From the NCBI GenBank assembly GCA_026391595.1, contig JAPLDY010000152.1, forward strand, positions 1 through 56,657: a stretch of 56,657 nt of DNA. The letters are read 5' to 3'. The position numbers and the translations under genes are program-made. This document shows positions 28,471 to 38,461 of the stretch, in pieces. The notes below the pieces were generated by a model, which was not told the origin of the DNA, ran no database searches, and saw only the letters and a list, made by a program, of their open reading frames with translations. The DNA comes from Bacteroidia bacterium (GTDB lineage Bacteria; Bacteroidota; Bacteroidia; Bacteroidales; VadinHA17). The stretch's first letter is position 1, and the number at the start of each line of letters is the position of its first letter.

Positions 28471-30026
28471 TTTCGTCCGGTTTTAGGAATTGTAATTGTG
28501 AATCGGGTACCTTTATTGATCTGGCTGTCAGCACTGATAGTTCCGCTATGGTCCTCGATCACCTTTTTGACATAGCTTAGTCCAAGACCAAAACCTTTAA
28601 CATCATGGAGGTTCCCGGAATGGACACGATAGAACTTGTCATAGATCCTCTTGAGCTCTTTTTTGCTTATCCCGATACCTTTATCCTCAATGGTAATAAT
28701 TATTGCTTTTTTCGAGTTCCTGGTCGCTATATTTATTTCGGGATTACCCTTTGAGTACTTAATTGAATTATCTATCAGGTTGGAGATTGCATTCAGAAAA
28801 TGAGCTTCGTCAATCATGACATGAGCTTCACCTGCCTGAAAGTCCTTTACGATAACACCCTGACAGCTTCTAATCTGGAGTGCAAAATTCTCAATTGCGC
28901 CTGAAAGGATGTTATGAATATCCATATCGGCAAGATTGAACTTCATTTTTGTTTTTTCAAAAATAGCCATCTGGAGCACTTTCTCTACCTGGAATTTAAG
29001 CCTCATACTTTCGTCGGAAATGACTTTAGCCAGGTTATCGATATTTTTATTTTCGTCAGATATGGTTTTGTCGGCCATCATTTGAGAAGCCAGGGAGATC
29101 GTAGAAATGGGCGTTTTAAGCTCATGGGTCATGTTGTTTATAAAGTCGTTCCTTATCTCCGATATCTTCTTCTGGCGGAATATAACAATGAAAGTGCTTG
29201 TTGCAAGAATAAGCAGCAAAAGGGTGAAAAGAAGGGACAGGAAACCCAGGGATCCGATCTTTTCAAACTTATATTGCTGTTCCTGAAGGCAGTACATTAC
29301 CAGCTGGTTCTGACCCGGAAGAGGATCATTTGGGAACAGCTGTATTATGAATTTGCTTGCCCCGGGTTTGTCAGTAAAGCCTGGTGTTTTGTAAATTGCA
29401 CCGGTACGGCCGGAACGGATTGAAAATTCAAAATCAAGGAAGATCCCTACATTATTAAGGGCGCTCCTTATCGATTTCTTTAGAACATCAGGATCAATCC
29501 TTTCTTTGATATCGGGGGTTTCAGACAGTATCTTATCCATTATCTTTTCAAGGAAGACAATTTTATTGGTGACCCTGCCCTTAAGTTCAGCACTGATAGA
29601 CTCTGCTGAAGTTTCTGTCAATTCATCAGGGTGAGAATATGCGGTGATATCTTCGGATGATATGACGATCCTTTGTCCCGAGCTGGTAATGGTTATCGGT
29701 TCATCCTTGCTGTTCAGTCCATATATCTCGAGGAGCTCTGAATTGGGTTGATATCCTCTTAGTTTTCGTGCGAGAGGTGAGTTTGCCGGGACAATTGCTG
29801 TTACTGAATCTGTTGAGTAAACATCAATTTGTTCCATTATATTCTTAATCAGCTCCTGTTCCTCAAGATCGAGAACCACTGCCTCCAATGCTTTATTCGC
29901 ATCTGTCCGGAACTGCTGGTCGGTCATCTCGATGGCATTCCTAATCCAATACAGCTGTATAAATACTATCCCTGTAATGGCAAGGAAAAAGAAAATGGCC
30001 AGCAATACAATGATTTTTCGCTTCAT
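28467..30026 (-). CDS. rprX: Sensor histidine kinase, RprX-like
   Basis: This 519-residue kinase has a membrane helix at residues 5-27, a periplasmic sensor of about 230 residues, a second membrane helix near 260-285, the H box 'NDFINNMTHELKTPISTI', and an ATPase domain with 'NAISNLIDNSIKYSKG', 'DKGIGISKK' and 'GFGLGLSYV'. Two membrane segments flank a sizable periplasmic domain, so it senses envelope conditions. It pairs with the RprY-like regulator (four-base overlap). The name follows from the partner and is less certain. Confidence 0.87.
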   Translation of the reverse strand: MKRKIIVLLAIFFFLAITGIVFIQLYWIRNAIEMTDQQFRTDANKALEAVVLDLEEQELIKNIMEQIDVYSTDSVTAIVPANSPLARKLRGYQPNSELLEIYGLNSKDEPITITSSGQRIVISSEDITAYSHPDELTETSAESISAELKGRVTNKIVFLEKIMDKILSETPDIKERIDPDVLKKSIRSALNNVGIFLDFEFSIRSGRTGAIYKTPGFTDKPGASKFIIQLFPNDPLPGQNQLVMYCLQEQQYKFEKIGSLGFLSLLFTLLLLILATSTFIVIFRQKKISEIRNDFINNMTHELKTPISTISLASQMMADKTISDENKNIDNLAKVISDESMRLKFQVEKVLQMAIFEKTKMKFNLADMDIHNILSGAIENFALQIRSCQGVIVKDFQAGEAHVMIDEAHFLNAISNLIDNSIKYSKGNPEINIATRNSKKAIIITIEDKGIGISKKELKRIYDKFYRVHSGNLHDVKGFGLGLSYVKKVIEDHSGTISADSQINKGTRFTITIPKTGRK

Positions 30027-30033
30027 ACCTGTA

Positions 30034-30041
30034 CAAAAGTA
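30034..30041 (-). promoter_or_regulatory. -7 element of the sensor kinase gene
   Basis: On the minus strand TACTTTTG matches TAnnTTTG exactly, eight bases before the start codon. Transcription would then begin almost at the ATG (30026), suggesting a leaderless or near-leaderless mRNA. The -33 TTTG is not clear. Confidence 0.4.
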
Positions 30042-30220
30042 CTACTATAAATAATGCAACTTTTACCCCTTTAACTTTCTTTAACAAGGGAAGAATGTTC
30101 AAGCCTTGTTATATTGTACTGAAAGATAGCCGGACAATAAAAATTTTTAACATATTATTAAAAAAATGTTAATTTTCAACAGTTTAGCAAAAAACATTTT
30201 TTTATTAGGTATGCTGTATT

Positions 30221-30252
30221 TATCTTTGTAAAGGATTTGGCACGATATTTGA
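30221..30252 (+). promoter_or_regulatory. Overlapping -7 element and sigma-54-like motif
   Basis: TATCTTTG (30221-30228) is an exact TAnnTTTG match. Directly after it, TTTGGCACG-N4-TTTGA (30236-30252) resembles a sigma-54 promoter (TGGCACG-N4-TTGCW), with GG at -24 and GA instead of GC at -12, ten bases apart. Both point to the ORF-less stretch ending in a strong terminator. Confidence 0.4.
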
Positions 30253-30342
30253 AAAAGAAAATATAGAGGTTTTTTTCATAGGTTAGGTTAGTTTTAGGGT
30301 TATTAAAAAATGAGCCGTCCCGAGTTCTCGGGACGGCTCTTC
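30235..30342 (+). ncRNA. Candidate small RNA upstream of the sensor kinase gene
   Basis: A transcript from the TATCTTTG element (start near 30235) or from the sigma-54-like motif (start near 30264) would end at the GC-rich hairpin at 30312-30339. It would be about 80-108 bases long and has no plausible ORF. The body holds repeated TTAGG words ('GGTTAGGTTAG'). The stretch lies divergent from the sensor kinase gene. Not matched to any RNA family I know. Confidence 0.35.
30312..30339. terminator. Strong terminator after the rnc operon
   Basis: GAGCCGTCCCGAG/CTCGGGACGGCTC is a 13-bp perfect stem with a TT centre. The minus strand continues ATTTTTTAATA, so it ends the acpP-fabF-rnc operon; the plus strand continues TTCTTATTT and can end rightward transcripts too. 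Confidence 0.85.
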
Positions 30343-30379
30343 TTATTTATATAGATCAGGTTTGAATCAGGTTGCCTGG

Positions 30380-30922
30380 TTATATTTGATTTGCATCTGC
30401 ATGGGTATGTGATTCATGATGAGCTTTGTGATGAGCCAGGGAGATAACTTTAAGAACGTCAATGTTCTTTTCCCTTGCTGTATGAAACATATGCTTCCTT
30501 ATAATGGTGGATTTTTTTCGCTGAAGATATGATACATCAATAATAAATGAAGTCCCATCCTTGAACATCACCTTTACCTTTCTCTCTTTATGAGGCATCA
30601 CAAGCTTTTTAATTTCTATCCAGAGAAATGTATATTTTTTTGGCCGGAATAAACCATATCTGAATTCTATCTTATCATTATCGATAAGAAAAAAGAGGTC
30701 TTTCCTTTTAATTGTAGATAAGAGTGCAACGGCTCCTATAATTAGCCCAATACCGAACGGCGCAAGGGAAAGGGCAGGTTTGATGGAATGTTTCCCGAAG
30801 ACCGGGCCGGCCATAGCGACATACATTCCGCCAACAAAAAACAGGAAGGTAACGATCCAGATCAATATTTTCCTGCCTTTTGTGAATTCCTCCTCCTCCA
30901 GATTGAAAAAAAGCTTTTCCAT
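30380..30922 (-). CDS. Small two-helix membrane protein, unknown function
   Basis: This 180-residue protein has two membrane helices (about residues 18-38 and 48-68), followed by a beta-rich cytoplasmic domain ('NDKIEFRYGLFRPKKYTFLWIEIKKLVMP') that resembles bacterial PH-like/EbsA-type membrane proteins, and a histidine-rich tail ('AHHKAHHESHTHADA') that could bind metal. No name is offered. It follows the IPExxxVDY-like gene by three bases and is the last gene of the acpP-fabF-rnc transcription unit, just before a strong terminator. Confidence 0.75.
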   Translation of the reverse strand: MEKLFFNLEEEEFTKGRKILIWIVTFLFFVGGMYVAMAGPVFGKHSIKPALSLAPFGIGLIIGAVALLSTIKRKDLFFLIDNDKIEFRYGLFRPKKYTFLWIEIKKLVMPHKERKVKVMFKDGTSFIIDVSYLQRKKSTIIRKHMFHTAREKNIDVLKVISLAHHKAHHESHTHADANQI

Positions 30923-30925
30923 ATA

Positions 30926-31381
30926 CTATTGAGTTATATAGTGCAAATTCTTGTCCTTCAGAATATTCGTGTCGATATTGAATACTGCTGTCACGGATTC
31001 GGTTCCCCTGAGCATTGAAATGATCCTTTCAGTGAAAACTTCATTATCAGGATTATGGATCTGAAATAAATAATCTATATTCTTCAGTTTCCTGATAAGA
31101 TAATTCTTTTCACTACGGTTGGAAATAAGGTCAAATGCCTGTCCCTGAGATGATGATATATCAGAAAATCTGCTAAAGACGATTTCCGTACCTGCATCAT
31201 CAGTTATTGTGAGAGGGCTGATATTTTTAAGAGAAATTTTCAGTTTCCTGTTAAGCGTGAGAGAGAGTTTATAGTCGGGTTCCGCAGAAACAATTCCCAC
31301 CAGTACGGATTCGTTATTCTGATTTATTATAAGCTGTACACGTTTGATTTTCGGACTGCTCCTCATCATTTTACGCGGCAT
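30926..31381 (-). CDS. IPExxxVDY-like protein
   Basis: This 151-residue protein resembles the Bacteroidota IPExxxVDY family: the first half reads 'VGIVSAEPDYKLSLTLNRKL', as family members do, and the signature place reads 'LIRKLKNIDYLFQIHN', so the IPE is IRK here while the (V/I)DY is kept. The function of the family is unknown; it commonly sits beside rnc or pyk, as here (32 bases after rnc). The track start is a TTG; ATG 31381 is used. Confidence 0.7.
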   Translation of the reverse strand: MPRKMMRSSPKIKRVQLIINQNNESVLVGIVSAEPDYKLSLTLNRKLKISLKNISPLTITDDAGTEIVFSRFSDISSSQGQAFDLISNRSEKNYLIRKLKNIDYLFQIHNPDNEVFTERIISMLRGTESVTAVFNIDTNILKDKNLHYITQ

Positions 31382-31413
31382 CAATCTATAAAGGTAGAAA
31401 AAATTGGAAGATA

Positions 31414-32160
31414 CTAGGCCGAATCTCCCGAAATATCTTTAATCCTTTTCCAAGCCTGGCTTGAAGCTTCCTGTTCAGCCTCTTTCTTGGAAACACCCTG
31501 TCCTTTTCCGAATTCTTCCCTGTCTATAAACAGAGTTGTAGAGAAAACCGAATTTCTGGAAATAAAATCGTATTCTTCGTTATAAGTAAAAATGAGGTTA
31601 GCCTTATGTTTTTGAACCCATTCAAAAACAAGGCTTTTATAATCGGTGTCGGTGTTTACTATCTGTTCCAGATTCAGATATCTGTTAAAGACCTTTTTTA
31701 TGAAGAGCTTTTTAGTCTTACGGAAACCCTTGTCAATGAACACTGCCCCGATCACTGCTTCCAGGGCATCGCCGTACAGATTTTTTGTAGAATGAGAAGA
31801 GCTTACATTACTTATCAGGATCTTATTAATGCCCATTGACACAGAAAGGTTGTTAAGGACATCCCTGTTGACTATCCTTGAGCGTATTTTTGTAAGAAAA
31901 CCCTCACTGGCATCTGGGAATTTTTCGAAAAGGTAATCTGAAAGAATGGCATCCAGTATGGCATCTCCCAGGTATTCAAGTCTTTCGTTATTGATCCTCT
32001 GTCCATCCGGAAGCTTGTAGGAAGCAGATCGGTGAATGAAAGCAATTTCATATAATCTAAGGTTCCCCGGTTTGAAGCCAAGAATCTTGCTTAAACGAGA
32101 TCCGAATTCGCGTTTATCAAGGATATATGTACCGTTGTTTATTAATTTGAATAGAGACAC
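31414..32160 (-). CDS. rnc: Ribonuclease III
   Basis: RNase III (248 residues) cleaves double-stranded RNA in rRNA processing and mRNA turnover. The catalytic signature 'NNERLEYLGDAILDAILSDYLF' and the second acidic cluster 'YGDALEAVIGAVFIDKG' are intact, and a dsRNA-binding domain closes the protein ('YKSLVFEWVQKHK', 'GVSKKEAEQEASSQAW'). The start is GTG at 32160, whose G is the last base of the fabF stop codon TAG, so the two are coupled. No ATG is available before the catalytic domain. Confidence 0.96.
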   Translation of the reverse strand: MSLFKLINNGTYILDKREFGSRLSKILGFKPGNLRLYEIAFIHRSASYKLPDGQRINNERLEYLGDAILDAILSDYLFEKFPDASEGFLTKIRSRIVNRDVLNNLSVSMGINKILISNVSSSHSTKNLYGDALEAVIGAVFIDKGFRKTKKLFIKKVFNRYLNLEQIVNTDTDYKSLVFEWVQKHKANLIFTYNEEYDFISRNSVFSTTLFIDREEFGKGQGVSKKEAEQEASSQAWKRIKDISGDSA

Positions 32161-33407
32161 TAAAAGTCTGCTTTTTTGAAAATCACAGAAGCATTATGGC
32201 CTCCGAAACCAAAAGTGTTGCTCAGGCCAGCATAGACTTTTCTGTTTTGTGCCTTGTTAATTGTCAGGTTCAGATTCTGGTCAATATCAGGGTCAGGAAC
32301 TTTGAAATTTATTGTTGGAGGAACGATGTCATTGACTATTGCCATTACTGTAGCTATAGCTTCAACTGCTCCTGCTGCGCCCAGCAGGTGTCCGGTCATG
32401 GATTTAGTGGAACTAATGCCAAGTTTATAAGCATGTTCGCCAAATACATCGACAATTGCTTTTGCCTCAGATATATCACCAAGGGGGGTTGATGTGCCAT
32501 GGACATTGATATAATCCAACTCTTCTGGTTTCATGTTTGCATCTTCAAGGGCAAGCTTCATAACGTTACATGCACCCAGCCCTTCCGGATGAGGTGCAGT
32601 GACATGATATGCGTCGGCAGTCATACCGGCACCTACAATCTCTGCATAGATCCTTGCACCTCTTGATCTGGCATGCTCCAATTCTTCAACAATGAGAGCT
32701 CCTGCCCCTTCTGCCAGTACAAATCCGTCGCGTGTTTTGTCGAAAGGCCTTGAAGCCGTTTTGTACTCTTCATTGTTTGTCGAAAGAGCCTGCAATGCGT
32801 TAAAACCTCCTATGCCCGGCTCATTGACACAAGCTTCTGATCCACCGGAGACGAAAATGTCAGCTTTATTCCAGCGGATATAATTGAAAGCATCAATAAG
32901 TGCATTGGTGGAAGAGGCACATGCTGATACCGTAGCAAAATTAGGGCCTCTGAAACCGTATTTGATTGAAATTGTCCCGGCAGCTATATCGCTGATCATT
33001 TTTGGGATGAAGAAGGGGCTGAAGCGTGGTGTTCCGTCTCCCTGAACATGTTGTTTTATTGCCAGAAAAAAGGTTTCAAGCCCTCCAATGCCAGATGCCC
33101 ATATAACACCGACCCGGTCCTTGTTGATTTTTTCAAGATCCAGACCGGAATCTTTAATTGCTTCCGCAGCAGCTACCTGCGCGAACTGGGCATAAGGATC
33201 AAGCTTGTTAGCCTCTTTTCTGTCAAAATAATCTGAAGAGTCGTATCCTTTTACCTCACAAGCGAATTTTGTCTTGAACTTTTCCGGGTTGAACCGGGTG
33301 ATGATCGCGGCTCCGCTGATTCCGTTAATAAGTCCATCCCAGTATGCATGTAAATTATTGCCAATAGGAGTCAAGGCTCCAAGGCCCGTAATTACAACTC
33401 TCCTCAT
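32160..33407 (-). CDS. fabF: 3-oxoacyl-ACP synthase II (FabF)
   Basis: FabF (415 residues) condenses malonyl-ACP with growing acyl-ACP in fatty acid elongation. The Cys-His-His triad is visible: 'TVSACASSTNA', 'NVHGTSTPLGD' and 'STKSMTGHLLGAAGAVEA'. Length is normal. It follows acpP, its substrate carrier, by 23 bases and precedes rnc with a one-base overlap. The acpP-fabF-rnc order with divergent purN is conserved in Bacteroidota. Confidence 0.97.
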   Translation of the reverse strand: MRRVVITGLGALTPIGNNLHAYWDGLINGISGAAIITRFNPEKFKTKFACEVKGYDSSDYFDRKEANKLDPYAQFAQVAAAEAIKDSGLDLEKINKDRVGVIWASGIGGLETFFLAIKQHVQGDGTPRFSPFFIPKMISDIAAGTISIKYGFRGPNFATVSACASSTNALIDAFNYIRWNKADIFVSGGSEACVNEPGIGGFNALQALSTNNEEYKTASRPFDKTRDGFVLAEGAGALIVEELEHARSRGARIYAEIVGAGMTADAYHVTAPHPEGLGACNVMKLALEDANMKPEELDYINVHGTSTPLGDISEAKAIVDVFGEHAYKLGISSTKSMTGHLLGAAGAVEAIATVMAIVNDIVPPTINFKVPDPDIDQNLNLTINKAQNRKVYAGLSNTFGFGGHNASVIFKKADF

Positions 33408-33430
33408 AAATGGGTTATAAGCAATGCAAA

Positions 33431-33667
33431 TTACTTTGCATTTTCCTCGATGTACTTGATAGCATCACCAACAGTGCTGATGGTCTCTGCCTGATCGTCA
33501 GGAATACCGATATTGAATTCTTTTTCAAATTCCATGATCAATTCAACAGTATCAAGAGAGTCTGCACCCAGATCATTCGTGAAACTGGCTTCGGGAGTTA
33601 CTTCTGACTCATCAACTCCAAGTTTGTCAACAATAATCTCTTTTACTCTTGTGGCAATGTCAGACAT
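33431..33667 (-). CDS. acpP: Acyl carrier protein
   Basis: AcpP (78 residues) carries acyl chains on a 4'-phosphopantetheine attached to the serine of '[15 protein letters not shown]'. It is small and acidic as expected. It is the first gene of the acpP-fabF-rnc operon. The 182-base A/T-rich gap to divergent purN should hold both promoters. Confidence 0.97.
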   Translation of the reverse strand: MSDIATRVKEIIVDKLGVDESEVTPEASFTNDLGADSLDTVELIMEFEKEFNIGIPDDQAETISTVGDAIKYIEENAK

Positions 33668-33849
33668 AATGATAAATTTTAATTAATAATAAATTTAAAA
33701 CCATGCAAAGAAATATATTTGTACTATATTTTTCAAATGATTTGAGGTTTTTTTATTTGATGCTTGAATTAATTTGTTGAATATAAGCAAAATAAACTTA
33801 TTTTTCAAATAAAAAATCCAATCTGCCCGAGAGTGATAAATATCACATA

Positions 33850-34437
33850 ATGAGAAAAATAGCCATTTTTGCTTCAGGCTCAGGGACCAATGCCGAAAAC
33901 ATAATAAAATACTTTTCGACCCGCAACAGCGCAAAAGTCACTCTCGTTTTGTCGAACAAGCGTGAAGCATACGTATTGCAAAGGGCTGCAACACTGAGTG
34001 TAAAAACGATTTTTTTCGACCGTAATGAATTTTATACCAGCCGAAAAGTTCTTGATTACCTTCTGAAAAGTGATATTGATTTAATTGTCCTGGCGGGATT
34101 TTTATGGCTTGTTCCGGAGGATATACTAGAGGAGTTTAAAGGCCGTATAATTAACATACACCCGGCACTTTTACCAAAATATGGAGGAAAAGAAATGTAT
34201 GGTGAAAAGGTACACAGGGCCGTCATTGCAAATCATGACCGTGAATCGGGGATTTCAATTCATTATGTAAACATGAATTATGATGAAGGTAGCATTATTT
34301 TTCAGGCAAGATGCAGGGTAGATCCATCTGATACTGCAGATACTCTTGCCTCGAAGGTCCATGCACTGGAATATAAGCACTTCCCTGAAGTAATTGAAGA
34401 CCTGATCAGCAAGCTGCCGGATCGATCTAAAATGTAG
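33850..34437 (+). CDS. purN: Phosphoribosylglycinamide formyltransferase
   Basis: PurN (195 residues) transfers a formyl group from 10-formyl-THF to GAR, the third step of purine synthesis. 'ASGSGTNAENI' binds the phosphate, 'INIHPALLPKYGG' holds the catalytic Asn-His, and the catalytic Asp is in 'NMNYDEGSIIFQA'. It is divergent from acpP, and its 3' end overlaps the convergent peptidase gene by 11 bases. Confidence 0.95.
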   Translation: MRKIAIFASGSGTNAENIIKYFSTRNSAKVTLVLSNKREAYVLQRAATLSVKTIFFDRNEFYTSRKVLDYLLKSDIDLIVLAGFLWLVPEDILEEFKGRIINIHPALLPKYGGKEMYGEKVHRAVIANHDRESGISIHYVNMNYDEGSIIFQARCRVDPSDTADTLASKVHALEYKHFPEVIEDLISKLPDRSKM

Positions 34438-35674
34438 CAAGCATGCTCAGCACGAGCAATTTATTCTTTTCGAATCTTGACAGGTTCTCCTCTGAAACAG
34501 GTTCAACAGGTGGCGCTTCGACGCTCAGCGGATCGACAGGGGATCCATTCCTGTAAAACCTGAAATCGAGATGCGGACCTGTTGAAAGGCCGCTGCTTCC
34601 TACATAACCAATGATATCTCCCTGCTTAACCTGCGCACCTGCATAAACCCCTTTCCCGAAACCGCTTAGATGAAGATATGCAGTGGAATAGACACTGTTA
34701 TGGGTAATCCTCACAATCCTTCCTGATCCATTCTCAGTTCCGGCAAAAGTCACTTTGCCATCACCGATAGCCTCAACAGGAGTGCCTATGGGTGCCGCAT
34801 AATCTACACCGAAATGAGGCCTTCTGATCCTGAGTATCGGGTGAAGCCGGCCAGAAGAGAACCGGGAACTTATCCTTGAGAACCTAAGAGGAGCTTTGAG
34901 AAATGCCTTCCTCATGCTGTTACCGTCACCATCGAAGAAGGTCTCCTTGCCATCCTGGATGAAAGGTATGGCAGTAATGGTCTTACCAGCCCATGTGAAT
35001 TGCGCTCCATATATTTTGCCTATCCTGAGAGATTCATCATCTATAAATAGCTCTTCGTAGAACACCTTGTAGCTGTCTCCCTTCTGCAGACTGAAAAAAT
35101 CAACGGTCCAGGCAAAAATTTCTGACAATTCACCCGGAAGCTCCGGATGCATGCCTGCCGCCATCATGGATTCCCAGAGAGATGTCTCTATGGTACCTGA
35201 TGAATACCTTATGACCTTCCTGATCTCTTTCCTGTAAGGGGTTATATTCAGCGAGTCGTTGAAGCTGAAGATATAGCTTAAAGTGGGATCATGTTCATAT
35301 ACCAGATACCCGGCTCTTGCAACAGAATCTGTATCGCAGAAAAGGGTATAGTGATTTCCCGACCTGATTTTTCTGACATCAAAGACAGAATCTGAATTTT
35401 TAACTACCTGGTCTATCTCCTGCATGGTAATACCGTGCCCGAGGAGAATTTCCGAAAGAAATCCATTTCGTTTTATGTGCCCCGGAATGAGTGTGAACTG
35501 GTCTGAAGGGATTCCGAGAGTGAGTACCGGTTTCTTGATCTGGACTGCTGCCGTGTCAGTTACAGGTGGCTGTATATTTAAGTTATCCTTCTGAAAGTAC
35601 CTGCATGAAGAGGCTAAAAGCAACAACAATACCGGAATGATGAACTTTGCCCGTGAAAACATTATCGTCCGCAT
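34427..35674 (-). CDS. M23-family cell wall peptidase, lipoprotein
   Basis: This 415-residue protein has a lipoprotein signal ('LLLLASSCRYFQ'), a central region like OapA/LysM-associated spacers, and a C-terminal M23 (LytM) domain with 'HFGVDYAAPIGTPVEA' (zinc His and Asp) and 'GPHLDFRFYRNG'. In the last motif the usual HLH is HLD, a variant I recall from other Bacteroidota members; it may alter metal binding. ATG 35674 shares one base with the leuS stop (TGATG); the track start is a TTG three bases earlier. It probably trims peptidoglycan cross-links. Confidence 0.88.
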   Translation of the reverse strand: MRTIMFSRAKFIIPVLLLLLASSCRYFQKDNLNIQPPVTDTAAVQIKKPVLTLGIPSDQFTLIPGHIKRNGFLSEILLGHGITMQEIDQVVKNSDSVFDVRKIRSGNHYTLFCDTDSVARAGYLVYEHDPTLSYIFSFNDSLNITPYRKEIRKVIRYSSGTIETSLWESMMAAGMHPELPGELSEIFAWTVDFFSLQKGDSYKVFYEELFIDDESLRIGKIYGAQFTWAGKTITAIPFIQDGKETFFDGDGNSMRKAFLKAPLRFSRISSRFSSGRLHPILRIRRPHFGVDYAAPIGTPVEAIGDGKVTFAGTENGSGRIVRITHNSVYSTAYLHLSGFGKGVYAGAQVKQGDIIGYVGSSGLSTGPHLDFRFYRNGSPVDPLSVEAPPVEPVSEENLSRFEKNKLLVLSMLATF

Positions 35675-38337
35675 CAATTTTTAACAACTATGTTCACGAT
35701 CCGGTTGGGAACCACAATTATGTCGGACATTTTTCCGGTTGAGAGCCATTTTTGTGCTCTTTCATCCGCAAGCACTATTCTGGCTATCTCCTCCTTGCCC
35801 ATATTTACGGGCAGCTCTATCTTGAACCTTAGCTTGCCGTTGAATGAAACCGGGTATTCGAAAGTATCCTCTTTAAGATACGTTTCATTTACAACAGGCC
35901 ACGGTTCATAGGCAAGTGTTCTGGCATGTCCCTGTTGCTGCCATAACTCTTCAGCTATATGTGGTGCAAATGGAGATAATATTTTTGTAAAGATATTTAC
36001 AGTCTCTTTTGTGACTTTTCCCTTTTTCATAGCAAGGTTAAGGAAAATCATCATCGCTGAAATTGCAGTGTTGAACCTGAGATTCTCAATATCGCCTTCC
36101 ACCTTCTTTATTGCCTGGTGGAGACCTTTAAGTATTTCAGGATTCTCATCTGCTGCAACAATATTCCCGGGATTCGAGAAGAACCTGTATGTTCTTCCAA
36201 GGAAGTTGAAGACACCTTTCACACCTTTGTCATCCCATGGCTTTGTAACATCAAGCGGACCCATAAACATTTCATATAATCTTAAAGAGTCTGCCCCATA
36301 TCTTAGAACAACATCATCAGGATTGACGACGTTTTTTAGGGATTTCGACATTTTTGCCACTATCTGCCTCACTTCCATACCTGTTTCGCTGTTGTAGAAT
36401 TTGCCGTCGCGTTCCTCAATAATGTCGGCAGCGACTTTTCCACCGGCCTCATTTTCATAGGCAAAAGCGAGGATCATTCCCTGGTTGAAAAGTTTCTTAT
36501 AAGGTTCATCAGTGGAGACGATACCAAGGTCGAACAGCACCATATGCCAGAACCGGCTGTAGAGAAGATGAAGAACAGCATGCTCTGCGCCTCCAATATA
36601 GAGATCCACCGGCATCCAGTATTTTTCCTTTGCAGTATCAAATATCAGCTTATCATTATGAGGATCTATATAACGCAGGTAATACCAGCACGAACCTGCC
36701 CATTGAGGCATTGTGTTCGTTTCACGCCTGCCCCTGCGGCCAGAATTATCTGTCACAGTAAGCCATTCGGTCGCATTTGCCAGCGGAGATTCTCCTGATT
36801 CTCCGGGAAGATATTTTTCAAGCTGAGGCAGTTCAAGAGGAAGCTCTTTTTCATCGATCAGGGATATTTCACCATCTTCCCAGTGGATCACCGGGAATGG
36901 CTCGCCCCAGTATCGCTGTCTGCTGAATAGCCAGTCGCGAAGCTTATAATTTACTTTTTCCCTGCCCAGGTTCGTTGACTCGAGCCATGAAATTATCTTT
37001 GCGATTCCTGTTTCTTTATTCAGACCGTTGATGTCGATGCCGGTCGCCATATCGGATGAATTTATATATGTACCATCTTCTGTCCAGCACTCTTCACCCT
37101 TTAATATTCTCTCTTTCTGATTATGATCAGATACATCAGGATCCTGGATGCAAACGACAGGCAGGTCAAATTTCTTTGCAAATTCAAAGTCGCGGGTGTC
37201 ATGTGCCGGAACAGCCATGATAGCTCCGGTGCCGTAGCCCGTAAGAACATAATCGGCTACCCAAATTTGTAACTTCTTATGATTCACAGGATTAATTGCA
37301 TAGCGTCCGGTAAAGACACCGGTTTTTTCCTTGGCAAGGTCGGTGCGGTCGAGATCTGACTTAAGCGAAGCTGCCTTTATATAGTCATTTACATCTTTCC
37401 TTCTTTCATCAGTGGTTATGGTTACCGTCAGTGAATGTTCCGGAGCGATAACCATATAGGTTGCTCCGAAAAGAGTATCCGGACGAGTTGTAAAAACTGT
37501 CAATTTCTGGTTCAGCCCTTCAACAGCGAAATCGACTTCAGCGCCTGTAGAGCGGCCGATCCAGTTACGCTGCATGTCTTTTATTCCTTCCGGCCAGTCG
37601 ACATTATCAATACCTGACAGGAGTCTTTCGGCATAAAGAGGTATACGCAGCATCCACTGTTTGAGGTTTTTCTTTTCAACCTTGTTGCCGCATTTTTCGT
37701 GCGACCCGTCGAAGAGCACTTCTTCGTTGGCGCATACTATCCTGCAGCTCGGGCACCACCATACCTGGGCATTGTCATAATAGGCAAGCCTTTTTGAGTC
37801 GATGTATTTTGTAACCTCCTTTTTTCCCTGTTTCTTTATTTCCTCCGGGATGATAAACTCTGATATCGGTCTCCCTTTCTGGAGTTTTTCGTCAAACCAG
37901 GTATTGTATAATTTTATAAAGATCCACTGCGTCCATTTATAGTATTTGGGATCGGTTGTGTTGATCTCCCTCTCCCAGTCGTAGCTGAGGCCCAGTTCCT
38001 TTATCTGGCGCCTGAAAGTATCGCAATTGTTTTTTGTTGTGACGGAAGGATGTGTTCCCGTCTGGATAGCGTACTGCTCAGCAGGCAATCCGAATGCGTC
38101 CCAGCCCATGGGGTGCAGCACATTAAAACCCTTCATTCTTTTATACCTGCTGAATATATCGGTTGCCGTATAGCCTTCGGGATGTCCGACATGAAGACCG
38201 GCTCCTGAAGGGTACGGGTACATATCGAGTACATAGCATTTTTTTGGATTAGTCAGGTATTCCGGAGTTCTGAAAGTCTTATTCTCCTCCCAGTATTTCT
38301 GCCATTTTTTCTCGATATCGGTGAAGTTGTATTCCAT
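35674..38337 (-). CDS. leuS: Leucyl-tRNA synthetase
   Basis: LeuRS (887 residues) charges tRNA-Leu. It has the HIGH motif as '[16 protein letters not shown]', the connective editing domain with '[14 protein letters not shown]', a KMSKS motif in '[16 protein letters not shown]', and an anticodon-binding C-terminus. The start lies only 28 bases from the left inverted repeat of the S23 element, so that insertion sits in the leuS promoter or leader. Confidence 0.97.
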   Translation of the reverse strand: MEYNFTDIEKKWQKYWEENKTFRTPEYLTNPKKCYVLDMYPYPSGAGLHVGHPEGYTATDIFSRYKRMKGFNVLHPMGWDAFGLPAEQYAIQTGTHPSVTTKNNCDTFRRQIKELGLSYDWEREINTTDPKYYKWTQWIFIKLYNTWFDEKLQKGRPISEFIIPEEIKKQGKKEVTKYIDSKRLAYYDNAQVWWCPSCRIVCANEEVLFDGSHEKCGNKVEKKNLKQWMLRIPLYAERLLSGIDNVDWPEGIKDMQRNWIGRSTGAEVDFAVEGLNQKLTVFTTRPDTLFGATYMVIAPEHSLTVTITTDERRKDVNDYIKAASLKSDLDRTDLAKEKTGVFTGRYAINPVNHKKLQIWVADYVLTGYGTGAIMAVPAHDTRDFEFAKKFDLPVVCIQDPDVSDHNQKERILKGEECWTEDGTYINSSDMATGIDINGLNKETGIAKIISWLESTNLGREKVNYKLRDWLFSRQRYWGEPFPVIHWEDGEISLIDEKELPLELPQLEKYLPGESGESPLANATEWLTVTDNSGRRGRRETNTMPQWAGSCWYYLRYIDPHNDKLIFDTAKEKYWMPVDLYIGGAEHAVLHLLYSRFWHMVLFDLGIVSTDEPYKKLFNQGMILAFAYENEAGGKVAADIIEERDGKFYNSETGMEVRQIVAKMSKSLKNVVNPDDVVLRYGADSLRLYEMFMGPLDVTKPWDDKGVKGVFNFLGRTYRFFSNPGNIVAADENPEILKGLHQAIKKVEGDIENLRFNTAISAMMIFLNLAMKKGKVTKETVNIFTKILSPFAPHIAEELWQQQGHARTLAYEPWPVVNETYLKEDTFEYPVSFNGKLRFKIELPVNMGKEEIARIVLADERAQKWLSTGKMSDIIVVPNRIVNIVVKN

Positions 38338-38365
38338 TTTAGGAAGTGTAAATTATTGGTTTATA

Positions 38366-38397
38366 GAAGACGGAAGACCGAAGACCGAAGACAGAAG
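38366..38397. repeat. Left 32-bp inverted repeat of the S23 element
   Basis: This arm is a run of heptads GAAGACN (last bases G, C, C, A). It matches the reverse complement of 38834-38865 at 30 of 32 positions. Part of it (ACCGAAGACAGAAGATT, 38384-38400) is repeated directly 50 bases further in (38434-38450) with one change. Confidence 0.85.
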
Positions 38398-38461
38398 ATT
38401 GACGAACGAAGTGAGGAAATTCCGCAGAGCGGAACCGAAGAAAGAAGATTTAAGTGGTATA

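Noticed and set aside
38366-38397. CRISPR-like tandem repeats (GAAGACN)
   Set aside because: Repeats are seven bases long, contiguous, without spacers, and no cas gene is present.
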